Shown here in pieces: positions 16,492 through 25,430 of a stretch of 47,010 bases of DNA; the first letter of the stretch is position 1, and every line of letters begins with the position of its first letter. Source of the stretch: an uncultured Spirochaeta sp. (lineage in GTDB: Bacteria > Spirochaetota > Spirochaetia > DSM-27196 > Alkalispirochaetaceae); contig CAJWEZ010000034.1 of NCBI GenBank assembly GCA_913030605.1, positions 1-47,010 of the forward strand, written 5' to 3'. A program made the position numbers and the translations under genes. The notes below the pieces were generated by a model. That model worked only from the letters and a program-made list of their open reading frames with translations, searched no databases and was not told where the DNA came from.

Positions 16492-17355
16492 ATGACATAT
16501 CGAGATCGACACCGACACCGACCGACCACGATCCGACGCGGCCACCGCCCCGGCGCCATCACCGCGCTCGCGATCCTCGCCGCCCTAACTGCTCTCCCGG
16601 TGCCTGCGCCACTGGCCGCGCAGAGCGCATCGGGTGAGACGTTCACCCGCGCCGAGAGCCGGCGCATCCTCTCCCGCGCCGACGACCTGGTGACCTACCC
16701 GGGCTCCGACTTCTCCGCCGAGTACACGGTGACCGAGGTGCGTCCCGGCGAGAGCACCAGTCGAACCTCGTTCGTCCTCTTCCGTCGCGACAGCGCCAAC
16801 AGCTACACGATCCTGATCCGCGAGCCCGCCCAGGACCGCGGCAAGGGGTATCTGCGCATCGACGAGAACCTGTGGCTCTACGATCCCGTGGCGCGACGCT
16901 TCACGGTGGTGAGCGCCTCCGACCGTTTCGAGAACACCGGCGCCCGCAACGACGACTTCAATCAGTCCACGCTGGCGGAGGACTATACGATCGTGGGACA
17001 TACCACCGAACAGCTCGGAGCCTACGCCACCGACGTCTACGACCTCGAGGCGGTCCACGACGACGTCACGTTTCCGCGCATGCGCATCTGGATCGATCAG
17101 AACGACCTGGTACGCAAGTTCGAGGATTACAGTCTCTCGGGGCAGCACATGCGCACCACGGCGATCCCGAGTTACCGCCAACTCGGTGACCGCTACGTAC
17201 CGGTCAGGATCGTGATTCAGGACGAACTCCGTGGACGCGAGGTGGACGGTCAGTTCCGAAATCAGCGCACCATGATCGAGGTGGACAAGCCGAGCTTCCA
17301 GGCGGTGCCGGACATGGTGTTCACCAGAACGTTCCTCGAACGGGTGGGCGACTGA
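16492..17355 (+). CDS. LolA-like outer membrane lipoprotein-sorting protein
   Basis: A 287-residue secreted protein. A long basic N-terminus is followed by a hydrophobic signal (ITALAILAALTALPVPAPLAAQ) cleaved near AAQS. The mature part matches the outer-membrane lipoprotein-sorting family, a LolA/LolB-type half-barrel that holds an acyl chain: SAEYTVTEVRPGE, then KGYLRIDENLWLYDP, the run ending in FNQSTLAEDYTI, and a C-terminal RTMIEVDKPSF. ATG 16492 is taken because it directly precedes the signal and follows GAGAAG; the frame is open from 16420. A small stem-loop (16454-16468) lies in the leader. It probably ferries cargo released by the two permeases across the periplasm to the barrel protein encoded next. 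Confidence 0.8.
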   Translation: MTYRDRHRHRPTTIRRGHRPGAITALAILAALTALPVPAPLAAQSASGETFTRAESRRILSRADDLVTYPGSDFSAEYTVTEVRPGESTSRTSFVLFRRDSANSYTILIREPAQDRGKGYLRIDENLWLYDPVARRFTVVSASDRFENTGARNDDFNQSTLAEDYTIVGHTTEQLGAYATDVYDLEAVHDDVTFPRMRIWIDQNDLVRKFEDYSLSGQHMRTTAIPSYRQLGDRYVPVRIVIQDELRGREVDGQFRNQRTMIEVDKPSFQAVPDMVFTRTFLERVGD

Positions 17356-18788
17356 TGCCGCACGTTTCGAACCGCGGCCGGACCGTGCGCCGCGGCACCC
17401 GCCGTCCGGGCGTGCTGGGTCTCGCGCTCGTTCTGCTGGTGGTCGTCGCGCTCGGCGTGCCCGCCCAGAGCCTCGACGATCTGTTCAACGAACCCGACGC
17501 CGTTACCGGCGGTGACGGCTCCGGCGACGGCACGACCGCCGCCGACGGAACGGCACCGGCCGGGGAGAGCTCCCCCGGCGACGACACCACGACTCCCGAC
17601 GGCGAGTCATCCCCCGACGACACCGCCGCCGCGCCCGCCGCCGTCGATATCGGCGCCCTGACCACCTCGCCCACCCGGGTGAGCGGCAGCGTCTCCGCCG
17701 ACGCCGGCCTCAGCGTGGGCTACAACGAATGGCCCTGGTCCGATGCCGCCGACGGCAGGACGCCCCGCGATCTGATCGCGGCATCCGCCGGGTACAAGAT
17801 GAGCGCCTCGGTCTCCGTGGACAGCCGGCCGCAGCCGTACCTGCGCTTCTACACCCGCCTCACCAGTTCGCTCAGTACTACCAGTCTCTCCTTCGGGTCC
17901 CCGGCGGTGGACGAACTGTTCGTCGACTACACCCTCAAGGATCGCGTCTTCTTCCGCGTCGGCGACTTCGGTATGGGCTGGGGGCGCGCGCGGCTCTTCG
18001 ACAGCCCCGCCAACCTGGTGTCGCGGGTGGGTGACGGCGCCGCGGTGCGGGCCTCGCTGCCCCTGGGAACCGGGAGCATGACCGCGGTGGCCTACACCCT
18101 TCCGGGCTGGGTGTCGACCCACGGCGAGGGCGACCCCCGGAGCTTCGCCGGCGCGCTGCAGGTGGAGCGCTCCTTCGGGGTGTTCAGCACCGAACTCTCC
18201 GGTCACTACCAGCTCGACGAGGGACCCCGGGCGGCTGCGATCCTCACCGCCGGTGTCGGGGCGCTCACCCTGGCGGGGGAGACGCGCTATTCGATCGATC
18301 CGGACCACCCCGGCGCCCCGGGGCGGGACGGCAACGCCATGACCGCGATCGGCAATTTCTTCTGGGAGAACGGCGCGCGGACGTGGACGTTCTGGGGCGA
18401 GTACGCCTACGACCATTCCCGCCGCGACAGCGAGGTCGGCACCGACGGCGTGCGCCGTGACGGCGAGCACCTCGTGGGACTGGCGATGAAGGCGCCGTCG
18501 CTGGGCGGCGGCGGGTGGCGGCCGCAGCTGACCTGGCGCCACGCGGTGGGCGACAGCTCGGGGCAGCTCATCGCCGGAACATCCGGCACGGTGGCTCCCG
18601 GGCTGACGCTTTCAACGGGAATCCCGGTGTTTTACGGCAAACCGGGGAGCTACTACCGCGGCATCGCCGAGACACGGGTGATCGACGACGACACGACCCT
18701 CACGGACGAGGAAAGCAACGTGCTGCGCGTCTCCGGTGAGAACGTGGTCTCCGTCGGCTTCGGGCTGAGTGTCTCGTTTTCTTTCTGA
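17355..18788 (+). CDS. Predicted outer-membrane beta-barrel protein of the export operon
   Basis: A 477-residue protein of no family I can name. It has a signal peptide (VLGLALVLLVVVALGVPAQS), then an acidic D/G/T/S-rich segment (about residues 45-100) beginning SLDDLFNEPD. The remainder alternates short amphipathic strands with turns, with many aromatic residues (YKMSASVSVDSR, AGYFY-like stretches) and ends in VSVGFGLSVSFSF, the alternating pattern with terminal Phe expected for a barrel inserted by BamA. The ATG overlaps the previous stop by one base, tying it to the LolA-like gene. A role as the outer-membrane acceptor or receptor for cargo of this ABC system is inferred from the context only. 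Confidence 0.6.
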   Translation: MPHVSNRGRTVRRGTRRPGVLGLALVLLVVVALGVPAQSLDDLFNEPDAVTGGDGSGDGTTAADGTAPAGESSPGDDTTTPDGESSPDDTAAAPAAVDIGALTTSPTRVSGSVSADAGLSVGYNEWPWSDAADGRTPRDLIAASAGYKMSASVSVDSRPQPYLRFYTRLTSSLSTTSLSFGSPAVDELFVDYTLKDRVFFRVGDFGMGWGRARLFDSPANLVSRVGDGAAVRASLPLGTGSMTAVAYTLPGWVSTHGEGDPRSFAGALQVERSFGVFSTELSGHYQLDEGPRAAAILTAGVGALTLAGETRYSIDPDHPGAPGRDGNAMTAIGNFFWENGARTWTFWGEYAYDHSRRDSEVGTDGVRRDGEHLVGLAMKAPSLGGGGWRPQLTWRHAVGDSSGQLIAGTSGTVAPGLTLSTGIPVFYGKPGSYYRGIAETRVIDDDTTLTDEESNVLRVSGENVVSVGFGLSVSFSF

Positions 18789-18793
18789 ACCTG

Positions 18794-18802
18794 TGGCACA
18801 AT
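18794..18802 (+). promoter_or_regulatory. Possible extended -10 before the ABC ATPase gene
   Basis: TGGCACAAT is TGn plus CACAAT, five of six matches to TATAAT, in the 24-base gap before ATG 18813. The start codon lies 10 bases after it, so a leaderless transcript is possible. No convincing -35 is visible. Confidence 0.3.
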
Positions 18803-18812
18803 GGCCGACGCT

Positions 18813-19523
18813 ATGGACGAGATCGACGTGAGCGACACGGCAACCCGGCTTCGCGACGTACACAAGGTGTATCCCCTGGGCAGTACCGAGGTGCACGCCC
18901 TCAAGGGCGTGTCCATCGCGATCCGAGAGGGCGACTTCGCCTCCATCGCCGGTCCATCCGGGAGCGGCAAGTCGACGATCCTCAATTTGATCGGATGCAT
19001 CGACGTCCCCAGCGAGGGAACGGTCGAGGTTGTCGGTGAGGAAACGAGCGCGCTCTCCGACCGCGCGATCACCCGCCTGCGGCACCGGGCGATCGGCTTC
19101 ATCTTTCAGTCGTTCAACCTGATGCCGGTGCTCAACGTCTTCGAGAACGTGGAGTTCCCGCTGCTGCTCGCGGGGGGCGCGCCGCCGAAAGCGGAGCGGC
19201 GGGAGTACGTGGACTACCTGATCGAGTCGGTGGGACTCGCGGACTGGCGCCGCCACCGGCCGAGCGAACTCTCCGGCGGTCAGCGGCAACGCGTGGCGAT
19301 CGCCCGGGCGCTGGTGACGCGGCCGCGCATCGTCCTGGCCGACGAGCCAACCGCCAACCTCGACAGCCGCACCGGCGAGGCGATCATCGAGCTCATGAAG
19401 AAGATCAACCACGAGCTCTCCACGACGTTCATCTTCTCAACCCACGACCCGACGATCGTGGACATCGCGGATCACATTATCCGCCTCCACGACGGCGAAA
19501 TCACCGCCGAGGAACGCCGGTAG
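18813..19523 (+). CDS. LolD/MacB-type ABC transporter ATPase
   Basis: A 236-residue cytoplasmic ATPase powering the two FtsX-type permeases. It shows Walker [10 protein letters not shown], the Q-loop FIFQSFNLMP, the signature LSGGQRQRVAIARAL, Walker B RIVLADEPTANLDS and the switch histidine in FSTHDP; the YPLGSTEVHALKGVS opening is typical of LolD/MacB ATPases. ATG 18813 is preferred over ATG 18801 because a possible -10 overlaps 18801 and neither start has a ribosome binding site; the alternative would add MADA. It ends convergently with the TPM operon, inside a shared hairpin. Confidence 0.9.
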   Translation: MDEIDVSDTATRLRDVHKVYPLGSTEVHALKGVSIAIREGDFASIAGPSGSGKSTILNLIGCIDVPSEGTVEVVGEETSALSDRAITRLRHRAIGFIFQSFNLMPVLNVFENVEFPLLLAGGAPPKAERREYVDYLIESVGLADWRRHRPSELSGGQRQRVAIARALVTRPRIVLADEPTANLDSRTGEAIIELMKKINHELSTTFIFSTHDPTIVDIADHIIRLHDGEITAEERR

Positions 19524-19557
19524 GCGAGCGCCCCGGGGGCGGCGTTCGCGCCCTACC
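19519..19557. terminator. Convergent hairpin between ABC ATPase and TPM gene
   Basis: GGTAGG (19519-19524) pairs with CCTACC (19552-19557), with an inner GC-rich stem around TTCG. The hairpin includes both converging stop codons. There is no T-run, so intrinsic termination in either direction is only likely, not shown. Confidence 0.45.
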
Positions 19558-20377
19558 AGCCGCCGGAGGCGCCGCCACCACCAAAGCCGCCGCCGCCACC
19601 GGAGAATCCACCGAACCCTCCGCCGCCGCCGAAACCACCGCCGCCGCCGAATCCCCCGCCAAAGGGTCCGCGGCTGCGACGCGAGGCGTTACTCAGCATG
19701 GAGCCCCAGAACAGCGCGCTCAGGAGCCCGGATCCACGGCGTCGGCTCATCCGACCGAACGACCCCAGGATGAAGACGATCACGAAGAACGCCAGGTTGA
19801 TCGGAATCCCGCGCGAACTGGTGGAGCGCGTTTCGCGTACCACGGTGGAGGAGCCTCCGCCGGGACCGGCGATCTCGGCGCCGTCGGCAACCACCGACCC
19901 GATCGCCGCGGCGGCGGCCTCGATCCCGCCGTTGTAGTCACCCTGGCGAAAGTGGGGCTGCAGATACTCGCGGATGATGACGCCGCTGGTGGCATCCGTA
20001 AGGCGGCCCTCCAGGCCGTAGCCCACTTCGATGCGGATCTTCTTCTCCGCCACCGCCACCAGAAGGAGCACCCCGTTGTCCTCGCCGGACTGTCCCAGTT
20101 TCCACTGGTCCACCACGTCGATGGAGTACTGTTCCAGCGATTCACCCTCCAGGGAGGGGATCGTGAGTACCGCAATCTGCGCGCCGGTGGCATCCTCGAT
20201 CCGGCGAAAGTAGTCCGACACCGCCTGTTCGGTCCCCGAGGAGAGGATATTGGCCTGGTCCACGACGCGGCCGCTGAGGGCGGGCACGTCCAGCGCCTGC
20301 GCCGGCGTCGCGGCCACCGTCGCCGCCACGGTCAGGACGATGGCGGTCACCACCGCCCGGTACGTTCGATGCTTCAT
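19553..20377 (-). CDS. TPM-domain (YgcG-like) secreted protein with Gly-rich tail
   Basis: A 274-residue protein. A signal peptide (AVVTAIVLTVAATVAATPAQA) precedes a TPM/DUF477 domain, known from TLP18.3, Psb32 and MOLO-1: LSGRVVDQANILSS, then GAQIAVLTIPSLEGE, NGVLLLVAVAEKKIRIEVGYGLEG and a final helix. After a linker comes one hydrophobic helix (LAFFVIVFILGSF) and a tail of GGGFGG-type repeats ending GGASGGW. This is the usual layout of bacterial YgcG proteins, which anchor the TPM domain outside the membrane. It is the third gene of a lemA-TPM-TPM operon and overlaps the preceding gene by four bases. Its molecular role is unknown. Confidence 0.85.
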   Translation of the reverse strand: MKHRTYRAVVTAIVLTVAATVAATPAQALDVPALSGRVVDQANILSSGTEQAVSDYFRRIEDATGAQIAVLTIPSLEGESLEQYSIDVVDQWKLGQSGEDNGVLLLVAVAEKKIRIEVGYGLEGRLTDATSGVIIREYLQPHFRQGDYNGGIEAAAAAIGSVVADGAEIAGPGGGSSTVVRETRSTSSRGIPINLAFFVIVFILGSFGRMSRRRGSGLLSALFWGSMLSNASRRSRGPFGGGFGGGGGFGGGGGFGGFSGGGGGFGGGGASGGW

Positions 20378-21048
20378 GATCCCTTCTCCAGCTGGTCCGG
20401 TCGGTCGGTCAGTTCGTTGGTGTCGTCCGCGCGACGCCGTACGCGTCCGTCGAGGACGTCGCCGCAGGCGTTCACCGCTTCCACCAGGGCGTCGGCGGTG
20501 TTTCCGGCGCGGATGCCGGCGGTGAGGCGTGCCACGATGCCGTCCCAGGTGCCGGCGTCTACCTGTGCGTGAATCCCACGGTCGGCGATCAGTTCGACCC
20601 GCCGTTCGAGCAGCGAGACGAAGATCAGGATTCCGGTCTGATCGATAGTGTCGTAGGTTCCGGACTCCATGAAGTGGCGCCGGGCGCGCCGGGCGACCGC
20701 CTCGTGCATCGTCGACCGCGACACGATCAGTCGGTCAACGGCGGGAATCTGCGCCACCCAGTAGGCCACGAGGCCGGCGAGCATGCCGATCGCGCCCTGG
20801 AGTGCCGAGAGCATCCACGGCTCCCAGCCCCAGAAGAGCCGGTCCAGCACGGCACCCAGCGGCGCCTGCGCCGATACGGCCACGGACCACGCCACCACGC
20901 CGACCACGATCGCGAACACCAGCTCGCGAAACCCGTAGTCGTCGCTCTCGGCGATGATCGCCGTGGTGATCTCGCCGCCGCTTTTGCGTTCCGCCGCGGC
21001 GACGGCCTCCTGAATACGCTGGCTTTCCGCTTCCGTCAGCAGTGGCAT
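20374..21048 (-). CDS. TPM-domain membrane protein
   Basis: A 224-residue protein with the second TPM domain of the operon. It starts MPLLTEAESQRIQEAV, has two hydrophobic segments (ELVFAIVVGVVAWSVAVSA and MLSALQGAIGMLAGLVAYWV) and then the conserved GILIFVSLLERRVELIADRG and a helical end. Here the membrane segments split the domain, as in other small TPM membrane proteins placed beside LemA. ATG 21048 is supported by GGAGG at 21053-21057 on the minus strand; an upstream in-frame ATG at 21129 would extend into lemA. The function is unknown. Confidence 0.82.
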   Translation of the reverse strand: MPLLTEAESQRIQEAVAAAERKSGGEITTAIIAESDDYGFRELVFAIVVGVVAWSVAVSAQAPLGAVLDRLFWGWEPWMLSALQGAIGMLAGLVAYWVAQIPAVDRLIVSRSTMHEAVARRARRHFMESGTYDTIDQTGILIFVSLLERRVELIADRGIHAQVDAGTWDGIVARLTAGIRAGNTADALVEAVNACGDVLDGRVRRRADDTNELTDRPDQLEKGS

Positions 21049-21058
21049 GGCGCCTCCC

Positions 21059-21673
21059 TCAGTTGCTGAAATCGACCGCCGGGGCGCTGTCGGCACCGCT
21101 GGTGGCTTCAAAGTACTGTCGCGGCTCAAACCCCACCATGTTGGCGATGATCACCCGCGGAAACTGCCGGATATAGGTGTTGTACGTCCGCGCGGACTCG
21201 TTGAAGCGCCGCCGCTCCACCGCGATGCGGTTTTCCGTCCCCTCCAGCTGGTCCTGCAGCGCCAGGAAGTTCTGGTTCGACCGCAGTTCCGGGTAGTTTT
21301 CGGTAACCATCAGCAGGCGCTGCAGCGCGGATCCCAGGCCCTGTTGCGCCTCCTGGAAGCGCTGAAACGCCTCGGGGTCCTGGAGCAGCGACTCATCCAT
21401 CTGCATGACGCCACCGGCGCGGCTGCGCGCCTCGGTCACCGCGGTGAGCGTTTCCTGTTCCTGGTTGGCGAACCCGCGCACCGTCTCCACCAGGTTGGGA
21501 ATCAGGTCCAGCCGGCGCTGATACTGGTTCTCCACCTGAGCCCAGGCGGCGTTGACGCCCTCTTCGAGGTCGACCATGCGATTGTAGGTCGACCGAAAAC
21601 TCGAGAAGATCCCGATCACGATGATCGCCAGAACGGCGAGTACCGCGAGGACCGTTTTTGTCGTTCGGTTCAT
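21059..21673 (-). CDS. lemA: LemA family protein
   Basis: A 204-residue LemA protein. A short cytoplasmic start (MNRTTKT) leads into one membrane helix (VLAVLAVLAIIVIGIFSSF), then the long helical bundle with the family signature: NRMVDLEEGVNAAWAQVENQ, QRRLDLIPNLVETVRGFA and the end RQFPRVIIANMVGFEPRQYF. LemA proteins are membrane-anchored with the bundle outside; their role is not settled. ATG 21673 fits the usual short N-terminus, so the upstream extension to 21742 is rejected. It heads the three-gene operon with two TPM proteins. Confidence 0.92.
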   Translation of the reverse strand: MNRTTKTVLAVLAVLAIIVIGIFSSFRSTYNRMVDLEEGVNAAWAQVENQYQRRLDLIPNLVETVRGFANQEQETLTAVTEARSRAGGVMQMDESLLQDPEAFQRFQEAQQGLGSALQRLLMVTENYPELRSNQNFLALQDQLEGTENRIAVERRRFNESARTYNTYIRQFPRVIIANMVGFEPRQYFEATSGADSAPAVDFSN

Positions 21674-21766
21674 GGTATGTTCAGGATAGCGCCGCCACGG
21701 GCGGAGCGTCCACAGGCCGGGGAGGCCGCGTCGCCGCGGCACCCGCTCCCGGCCCGCTCCGCAGCC

Positions 21767-21796
21767 TTGCCCGATCCCCCGCCGAGCGCCTATACT
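21767..21796 (+). promoter_or_regulatory. Promoter of the amino-acid importer operon
   Basis: TTGCCC (21767-21772), an 18-base spacer and TATACT (21791-21796), unusually AT-rich for this region. The message would have a leader of about 28 bases carrying AGGAG (21822-21826) before ATG 21832. Confidence 0.6.
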
Positions 21797-21831
21797 GCCC
21801 TCTCCAACGACACGATTCTGCAGGAGTCTTC

Positions 21832-22644
21832 ATGAAACGAACGATTGCGTCTCTGGTTCTCGTCTGTCTTGCCGGGTTCGCCTTTGCCGGGGGAAGTGCC
21901 GAAGCCGCCGACAACGGTCAGGACAACTCGCTCCAGTACATCCTGGACAAGGGCGAGCTGGTTCTCGGTCTCGACGACAGTTTTCCGCCGATGGGCTTTC
22001 GCAACGACGATGGTGAGATCGTCGGGTTCGACATCGACCTGGCCCGCGAGGTCGCCACCCGCATGGGGGTCGAACTGCGGTTGCAGCCGATCGACTGGGA
22101 CTCCAAGGTGCTGGATCTCAACAGCCGCGACATCGACGTGATCTGGAACGGGCTCACGATCACCGACGAGCGCCGCGAGCAGATCACCTTCTCCAAGCCC
22201 TACATCGCCAACCGGCAGATCGTGATCGTTCAGGCCGATAGTGGCATCACCACCAAGGCCGACCTCGCCGGCGCCGTGGTGGGGCTGCAGCTGGGAAGCA
22301 GCGCCCAGGACGCCGTTGAGGGTGAACCCGCGGTTCTCGACAGCTTCGCCGAACTCGCGCGCTACCAGGACAACGTCCAGGCGCTCCTGGACCTCGAGGT
22401 CGGGCGCATCGACGCCGTGGTGGTCGACGAGATCCTCGGCCGCTACTACATCGCTCAGCGCCCCGGTTCCTTCGCCGTTGCCGAGGAGTATTTCGCCGAG
22501 GAAGAGTACGGCATCGGGTTCCGCAAGGGTGAGAACGCCTTCCGCGACCGCGTCGATGAGATTCTCGACGAGATGGTCGCCGACGGTACCGCCGCGGAGA
22601 TCTCCCGGAGCTGGTTCGGCGAGGACATCCTTCTGCCGCGCTGA
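21832..22644 (+). CDS. Polar amino-acid ABC importer, substrate-binding protein
   Basis: A 270-residue periplasmic protein of binding-protein family 3. The signal peptide (MKRTIASLVLVCLAGFAFA) ends before GGSAEAA, a spirochaete-like mature start. Family-3 hallmarks follow: GELVLGLDDSFPPMGFRND, GFDIDLAREVATRMGVELR, DIDVIWNGLTITDERRE and the ligand-carboxylate region ITFSKPYI. AGGAG lies six bases before the ATG. The permease and ATPase genes follow at once, making a complete importer. The binding pocket looks like that of cystine, glutamine or histidine binders, but the amino acid cannot be fixed from sequence. Confidence 0.9.
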   Translation: MKRTIASLVLVCLAGFAFAGGSAEAADNGQDNSLQYILDKGELVLGLDDSFPPMGFRNDDGEIVGFDIDLAREVATRMGVELRLQPIDWDSKVLDLNSRDIDVIWNGLTITDERREQITFSKPYIANRQIVIVQADSGITTKADLAGAVVGLQLGSSAQDAVEGEPAVLDSFAELARYQDNVQALLDLEVGRIDAVVVDEILGRYYIAQRPGSFAVAEEYFAEEEYGIGFRKGENAFRDRVDEILDEMVADGTAAEISRSWFGEDILLPR

Positions 22645-22659
22645 TTCCGCGGGCACCGC

Positions 22660-23307
22660 ATGACCTATCTGCTCGACACCACAACCTACATTCTGCAGGG
22701 CGCAGGCATCACGCTGCGCCTCTTTGCGCTCACGTTGATCTTCTCGCTGCCCCTGGGCTTCCTGGGGGCGGTGGGGAAGGTGTCGGGCCGACGTGTGCTG
22801 ACGCTCCCGCTTGGGCTGTACACCTCCGTGGTGCGCGGCACGCCGCTGCTGCTGCAGCTCTTCTTTGTGTACTACGGGCTGCCGCTCATGATTCCGGCGC
22901 TGCGCTTCGAACGCTTCACCGCCGCGGCGCTCACCTTCATCATCAACTACGCCGCCTACTTCGTGGAAATCTTCCGCGGCGGCATCCAGTCGATCGACCG
23001 CGGGCAGTACGAGGCCGCCCGGGTGCTGGGGATGACCTATCGCCAGACGATGGTGCGCATCGTCCTGCCCCAGACCCTCAAGCGCGTCCTGCCGCCGGTG
23101 GCGAACGAGGCGATCACCCTGGTGAAGGACACGGCGCTGGTGGTGGTCCTGGGCATCGGAGAGATTCTGCGGAACTCCAAGGAAGTGGTGAGCCGCGACT
23201 TCACGATCAGTCCCTTCGTCATCGCCGGAGTGATCTACCTGGTGCTCAACTACGGGCTGGTGTGGCTCTTCGGCCGCATGGAACAGAGGTACCGCGTCTA
23301 TGAGTGA
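22660..23307 (+). CDS. Polar amino-acid ABC importer, permease
   Basis: A 215-residue HisM/GlnP-type inner-membrane permease with about five helices. It opens [20 protein letters not shown], has [18 protein letters not shown] in the middle, and carries the ATPase-contact EAA loop [19 protein letters not shown] before [11 protein letters not shown], then [13 protein letters not shown]. The short length suggests a homodimer. It starts 15 bases after the binding-protein gene and overlaps the ATPase gene by eight bases. Confidence 0.9.
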   Translation: MTYLLDTTTYILQGAGITLRLFALTLIFSLPLGFLGAVGKVSGRRVLTLPLGLYTSVVRGTPLLLQLFFVYYGLPLMIPALRFERFTAAALTFIINYAAYFVEIFRGGIQSIDRGQYEAARVLGMTYRQTMVRIVLPQTLKRVLPPVANEAITLVKDTALVVVLGIGEILRNSKEVVSRDFTISPFVIAGVIYLVLNYGLVWLFGRMEQRYRVYE

Positions 23308-24124
23308 CCAGACCGCGCGCAATGCCGCGGCCGGCGGTCCCGCGACCGTTGGTGACCCTGCCGCCGGCGCCCCCGCCATCCGCGTCCGCACCCTGCACAA
23401 GTCCTTCGGCGACCTCGAGGTGCTGCGCGGCATCGACCTGGACGTGGCCCCCGGTGAGATCGTCTCGGTGATCGGTCCCTCCGGCAGCGGCAAGAGCACG
23501 ATGCTGCGCTGCCTCATCCACCTTGAGGCCGCCACCCGCGGTACGATCGAGATCGAGGGGCAGGCGATCGCCCGCGAGCACGACGGGCGGCAGGAGTCGA
23601 TCTCCGAGTCAAAGATTCGTCACCGCTGTCGGCGGCTGGGGATGGTGTTCCAGAACTTCAACCTCTTTCCGCACAAGACCGCCCTGGGCAACGTGATCGA
23701 GGGGCTGATCGTGGTGGCGCGCATGCCGCGGGCGGAGGCGGTGGAGCGCGGCGAGCAGATGCTCGAGCGCGTGGGGCTGGCGGACAAGCGCGATGTGTAC
23801 CCCGCCTACCTCTCCGGCGGTCAGAAGCAGCGCGTGGCGATCGCGCGCATGCTGGCGATGCAGCCGGACATCATGCTCTTCGACGAACCCACCAGCGCCC
23901 TGGATCCCGAGCTGGTGGGCGAGGTGCTCACCGTCATCAAGGACCTGGCGCGGGAGCGCATGACGATGGTGGTGGTGACCCACGAGATGAGTTTTGCCCG
24001 GGAACTCTCCGATCGCGTCGTGTTCATGGACGCCGGACAGATCGTGGAGATCGCACCGCCGGAGAAGCTCTTCACCGACCCCGACCACCCGCGCATTCGA
24101 ACCTTTCTGGAAAAGATGCTGTAG
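23300..24124 (+). CDS. Polar amino-acid ABC importer, ATPase (GlnQ/HisP-like)
   Basis: A 274-residue ATPase of the GlnQ/HisP class. It begins with about 30 residues of low complexity ([17 protein letters not shown]), then [20 protein letters not shown]. Walker A is [10 protein letters not shown], the Q-loop [14 protein letters not shown], the signature [17 protein letters not shown], Walker [17 protein letters not shown] and the switch [12 protein letters not shown], with FMDAGQIVE after it as is usual. It overlaps the permease gene by eight bases and closes the operon. Confidence 0.92.
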   Translation: MSDQTARNAAAGGPATVGDPAAGAPAIRVRTLHKSFGDLEVLRGIDLDVAPGEIVSVIGPSGSGKSTMLRCLIHLEAATRGTIEIEGQAIAREHDGRQESISESKIRHRCRRLGMVFQNFNLFPHKTALGNVIEGLIVVARMPRAEAVERGEQMLERVGLADKRDVYPAYLSGGQKQRVAIARMLAMQPDIMLFDEPTSALDPELVGEVLTVIKDLARERMTMVVVTHEMSFARELSDRVVFMDAGQIVEIAPPEKLFTDPDHPRIRTFLEKML

Positions 24125-24171
24125 GGCGACGCAACGACGGCGGTGGCGCCCGCGCGGCCGGCGTTCGCCCT
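24123..24171. terminator. Possible convergent hairpin
   Basis: AGGGCGA (24123-24129) pairs with TCGCCCT (24165-24171), a 7-bp stem enclosing a 35-base GC-rich loop between two converging genes. It has no T-run; weak evidence for bidirectional termination. Confidence 0.3.
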
Positions 24172-25430
24172 CAGCTGCGATCCCGATCGGTCCCGCTGCC
24201 GTCGAGGAGCCGGCGGTACAGCGCGTCGATCCGGTCGACCATCGATTCCACGGTCCAGCTGTCGTTGACCTTCGACTGCCCTGCGGCGCCCATGCGGCGG
24301 CGCGTGTCCGGGTCGTGGAGCAGGCGCTGCATGCGCTCGGCCACGGCGTCGGTGTCGCGCATCGGTACCACCCATCCGTTGACATCGTTCTCGATGATCT
24401 CGCCGGCGCCGTCGCAGGCGAAGGAGATCGCCGGCCGCGCGGTGGCCGCCGCCTGCACCAGGACCCGCGGCAGTCCCTCCCACAGCGAGGTCAGAACGAC
24501 CACATCGCACATCGCGAACATCCGTTCCACATCGCGGCGGTAGCCGGTGAAGACCACGCGGTCGGCGATACCCCGTTGCCGGGCCTGTTCCCGCAGGGCG
24601 GGCTCCTCGGGACCGTCGCCGACGATGACGAACCACGGCGCGCCGGCTTCTGCGGGGGATGTCGACGCGCGCGCGGCGGCCGCTGAACTGGTGTTGGCGG
24701 CGTCGCCGTTCCCGGCGCCTTCCGCCACCTGCGCCGCCGCGTCGATGAAAAAGCGGTGCCCTTTGCGCGGTTCCATACGCGAGATGTTGGCGTAGACGAC
24801 CGCGTCGGCGGGGATGCCGAGTTCCGCACGGATCGCCGCGCGTCCGGCGGCATCGAGGCGGCTCGCATCGGTGTAGCGCGCCAGTTCCATGCCGCTGTGG
24901 ATCACCGAGAACCTCTCCTGATCACCGACTCCTGCGGCAAGGTACTGGTCCTGCAGATCCTGACCCACCGATACAAAGTGCGAGGTGTAGCGCGCCACGC
25001 GGCGTTCGATCGTCCGGTAGACGACGCGCGCCAACGGGCTCATCTGCGGGCTGAAGGTGTGGCCGTGGATACCGTTGATGATCACCGGGACGCCCTCGCG
25101 GCGGGCGGCCATGCGGGCCAGCACCCCGGCCTTGGCGCCGTGGGTATGCACGATGTCGTAGCCGCCGGCGCGAATGAGCCGCCGGAGGTCACCCAGCGCG
25201 CGAACCTCGCCGGGGCCGGGGTTGCGCACCAGCGTCGGAATGCGGTGCACGGTCACGTCGTCGGCGATCGCCAGCTTCTCCACCTGGTCGTCCTCATCGG
25301 AACCGGGCTGTCCACCGATCGCCAGATCCACGGCCCACCGGGCCCGATCGAGCCCGTTGACCGTGTAGATCGTGTTTTCCGCCGCACCGCCGTTCGCGAG
25401 GCGCGTGATCACGTGCAGGACGCGTCGCAT
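24171..25430 (-). CDS. Glycosyltransferase family 4
   Basis: A 419-residue GT-B retaining glycosyltransferase, cytoplasmic or membrane-associated. The acceptor domain opens RVLHVITRLANGGAAENTIY and includes YDIVHTHGAKAGVLARMAAR, as in GT4 enzymes acting on undecaprenyl-linked sugars. The donor domain holds ANISRMEPRKGHRFFIDAAA, WFVIVGDGPEEPALREQA, VVFTGYRRDVERMFAMCDV and the nucleotide-sugar site SLWEGLPRVLVQAAA. An A/S/T-rich insert of about 25 residues (coded near 24650-24730) lies between the first two donor-domain strands. It overlaps the Wzi-like gene by one base, so both serve the same surface glycan. Donor and acceptor are unknown. Confidence 0.87.
   Translation of the reverse strand: MRRVLHVITRLANGGAAENTIYTVNGLDRARWAVDLAIGGQPGSDEDDQVEKLAIADDVTVHRIPTLVRNPGPGEVRALGDLRRLIRAGGYDIVHTHGAKAGVLARMAARREGVPVIINGIHGHTFSPQMSPLARVVYRTIERRVARYTSHFVSVGQDLQDQYLAAGVGDQERFSVIHSGMELARYTDASRLDAAGRAAIRAELGIPADAVVYANISRMEPRKGHRFFIDAAAQVAEGAGNGDAANTSSAAAARASTSPAEAGAPWFVIVGDGPEEPALREQARQRGIADRVVFTGYRRDVERMFAMCDVVVLTSLWEGLPRVLVQAAATARPAISFACDGAGEIIENDVNGWVVPMRDTDAVAERMQRLLHDPDTRRRMGAAGQSKVNDSWTVESMVDRIDALYRRLLDGSGTDRDRS

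Noticed and set aside
19560..19680. A GC-rich tandem repeat that might be a repeat element
   Set aside because: It codes in frame for the GGGFGG tail normal for YgcG-type TPM proteins.
21790..23535. A 581-codon minus-strand open frame opposite the amino-acid importer
   Set aside because: Shadow of three well-conserved ABC transporter genes.
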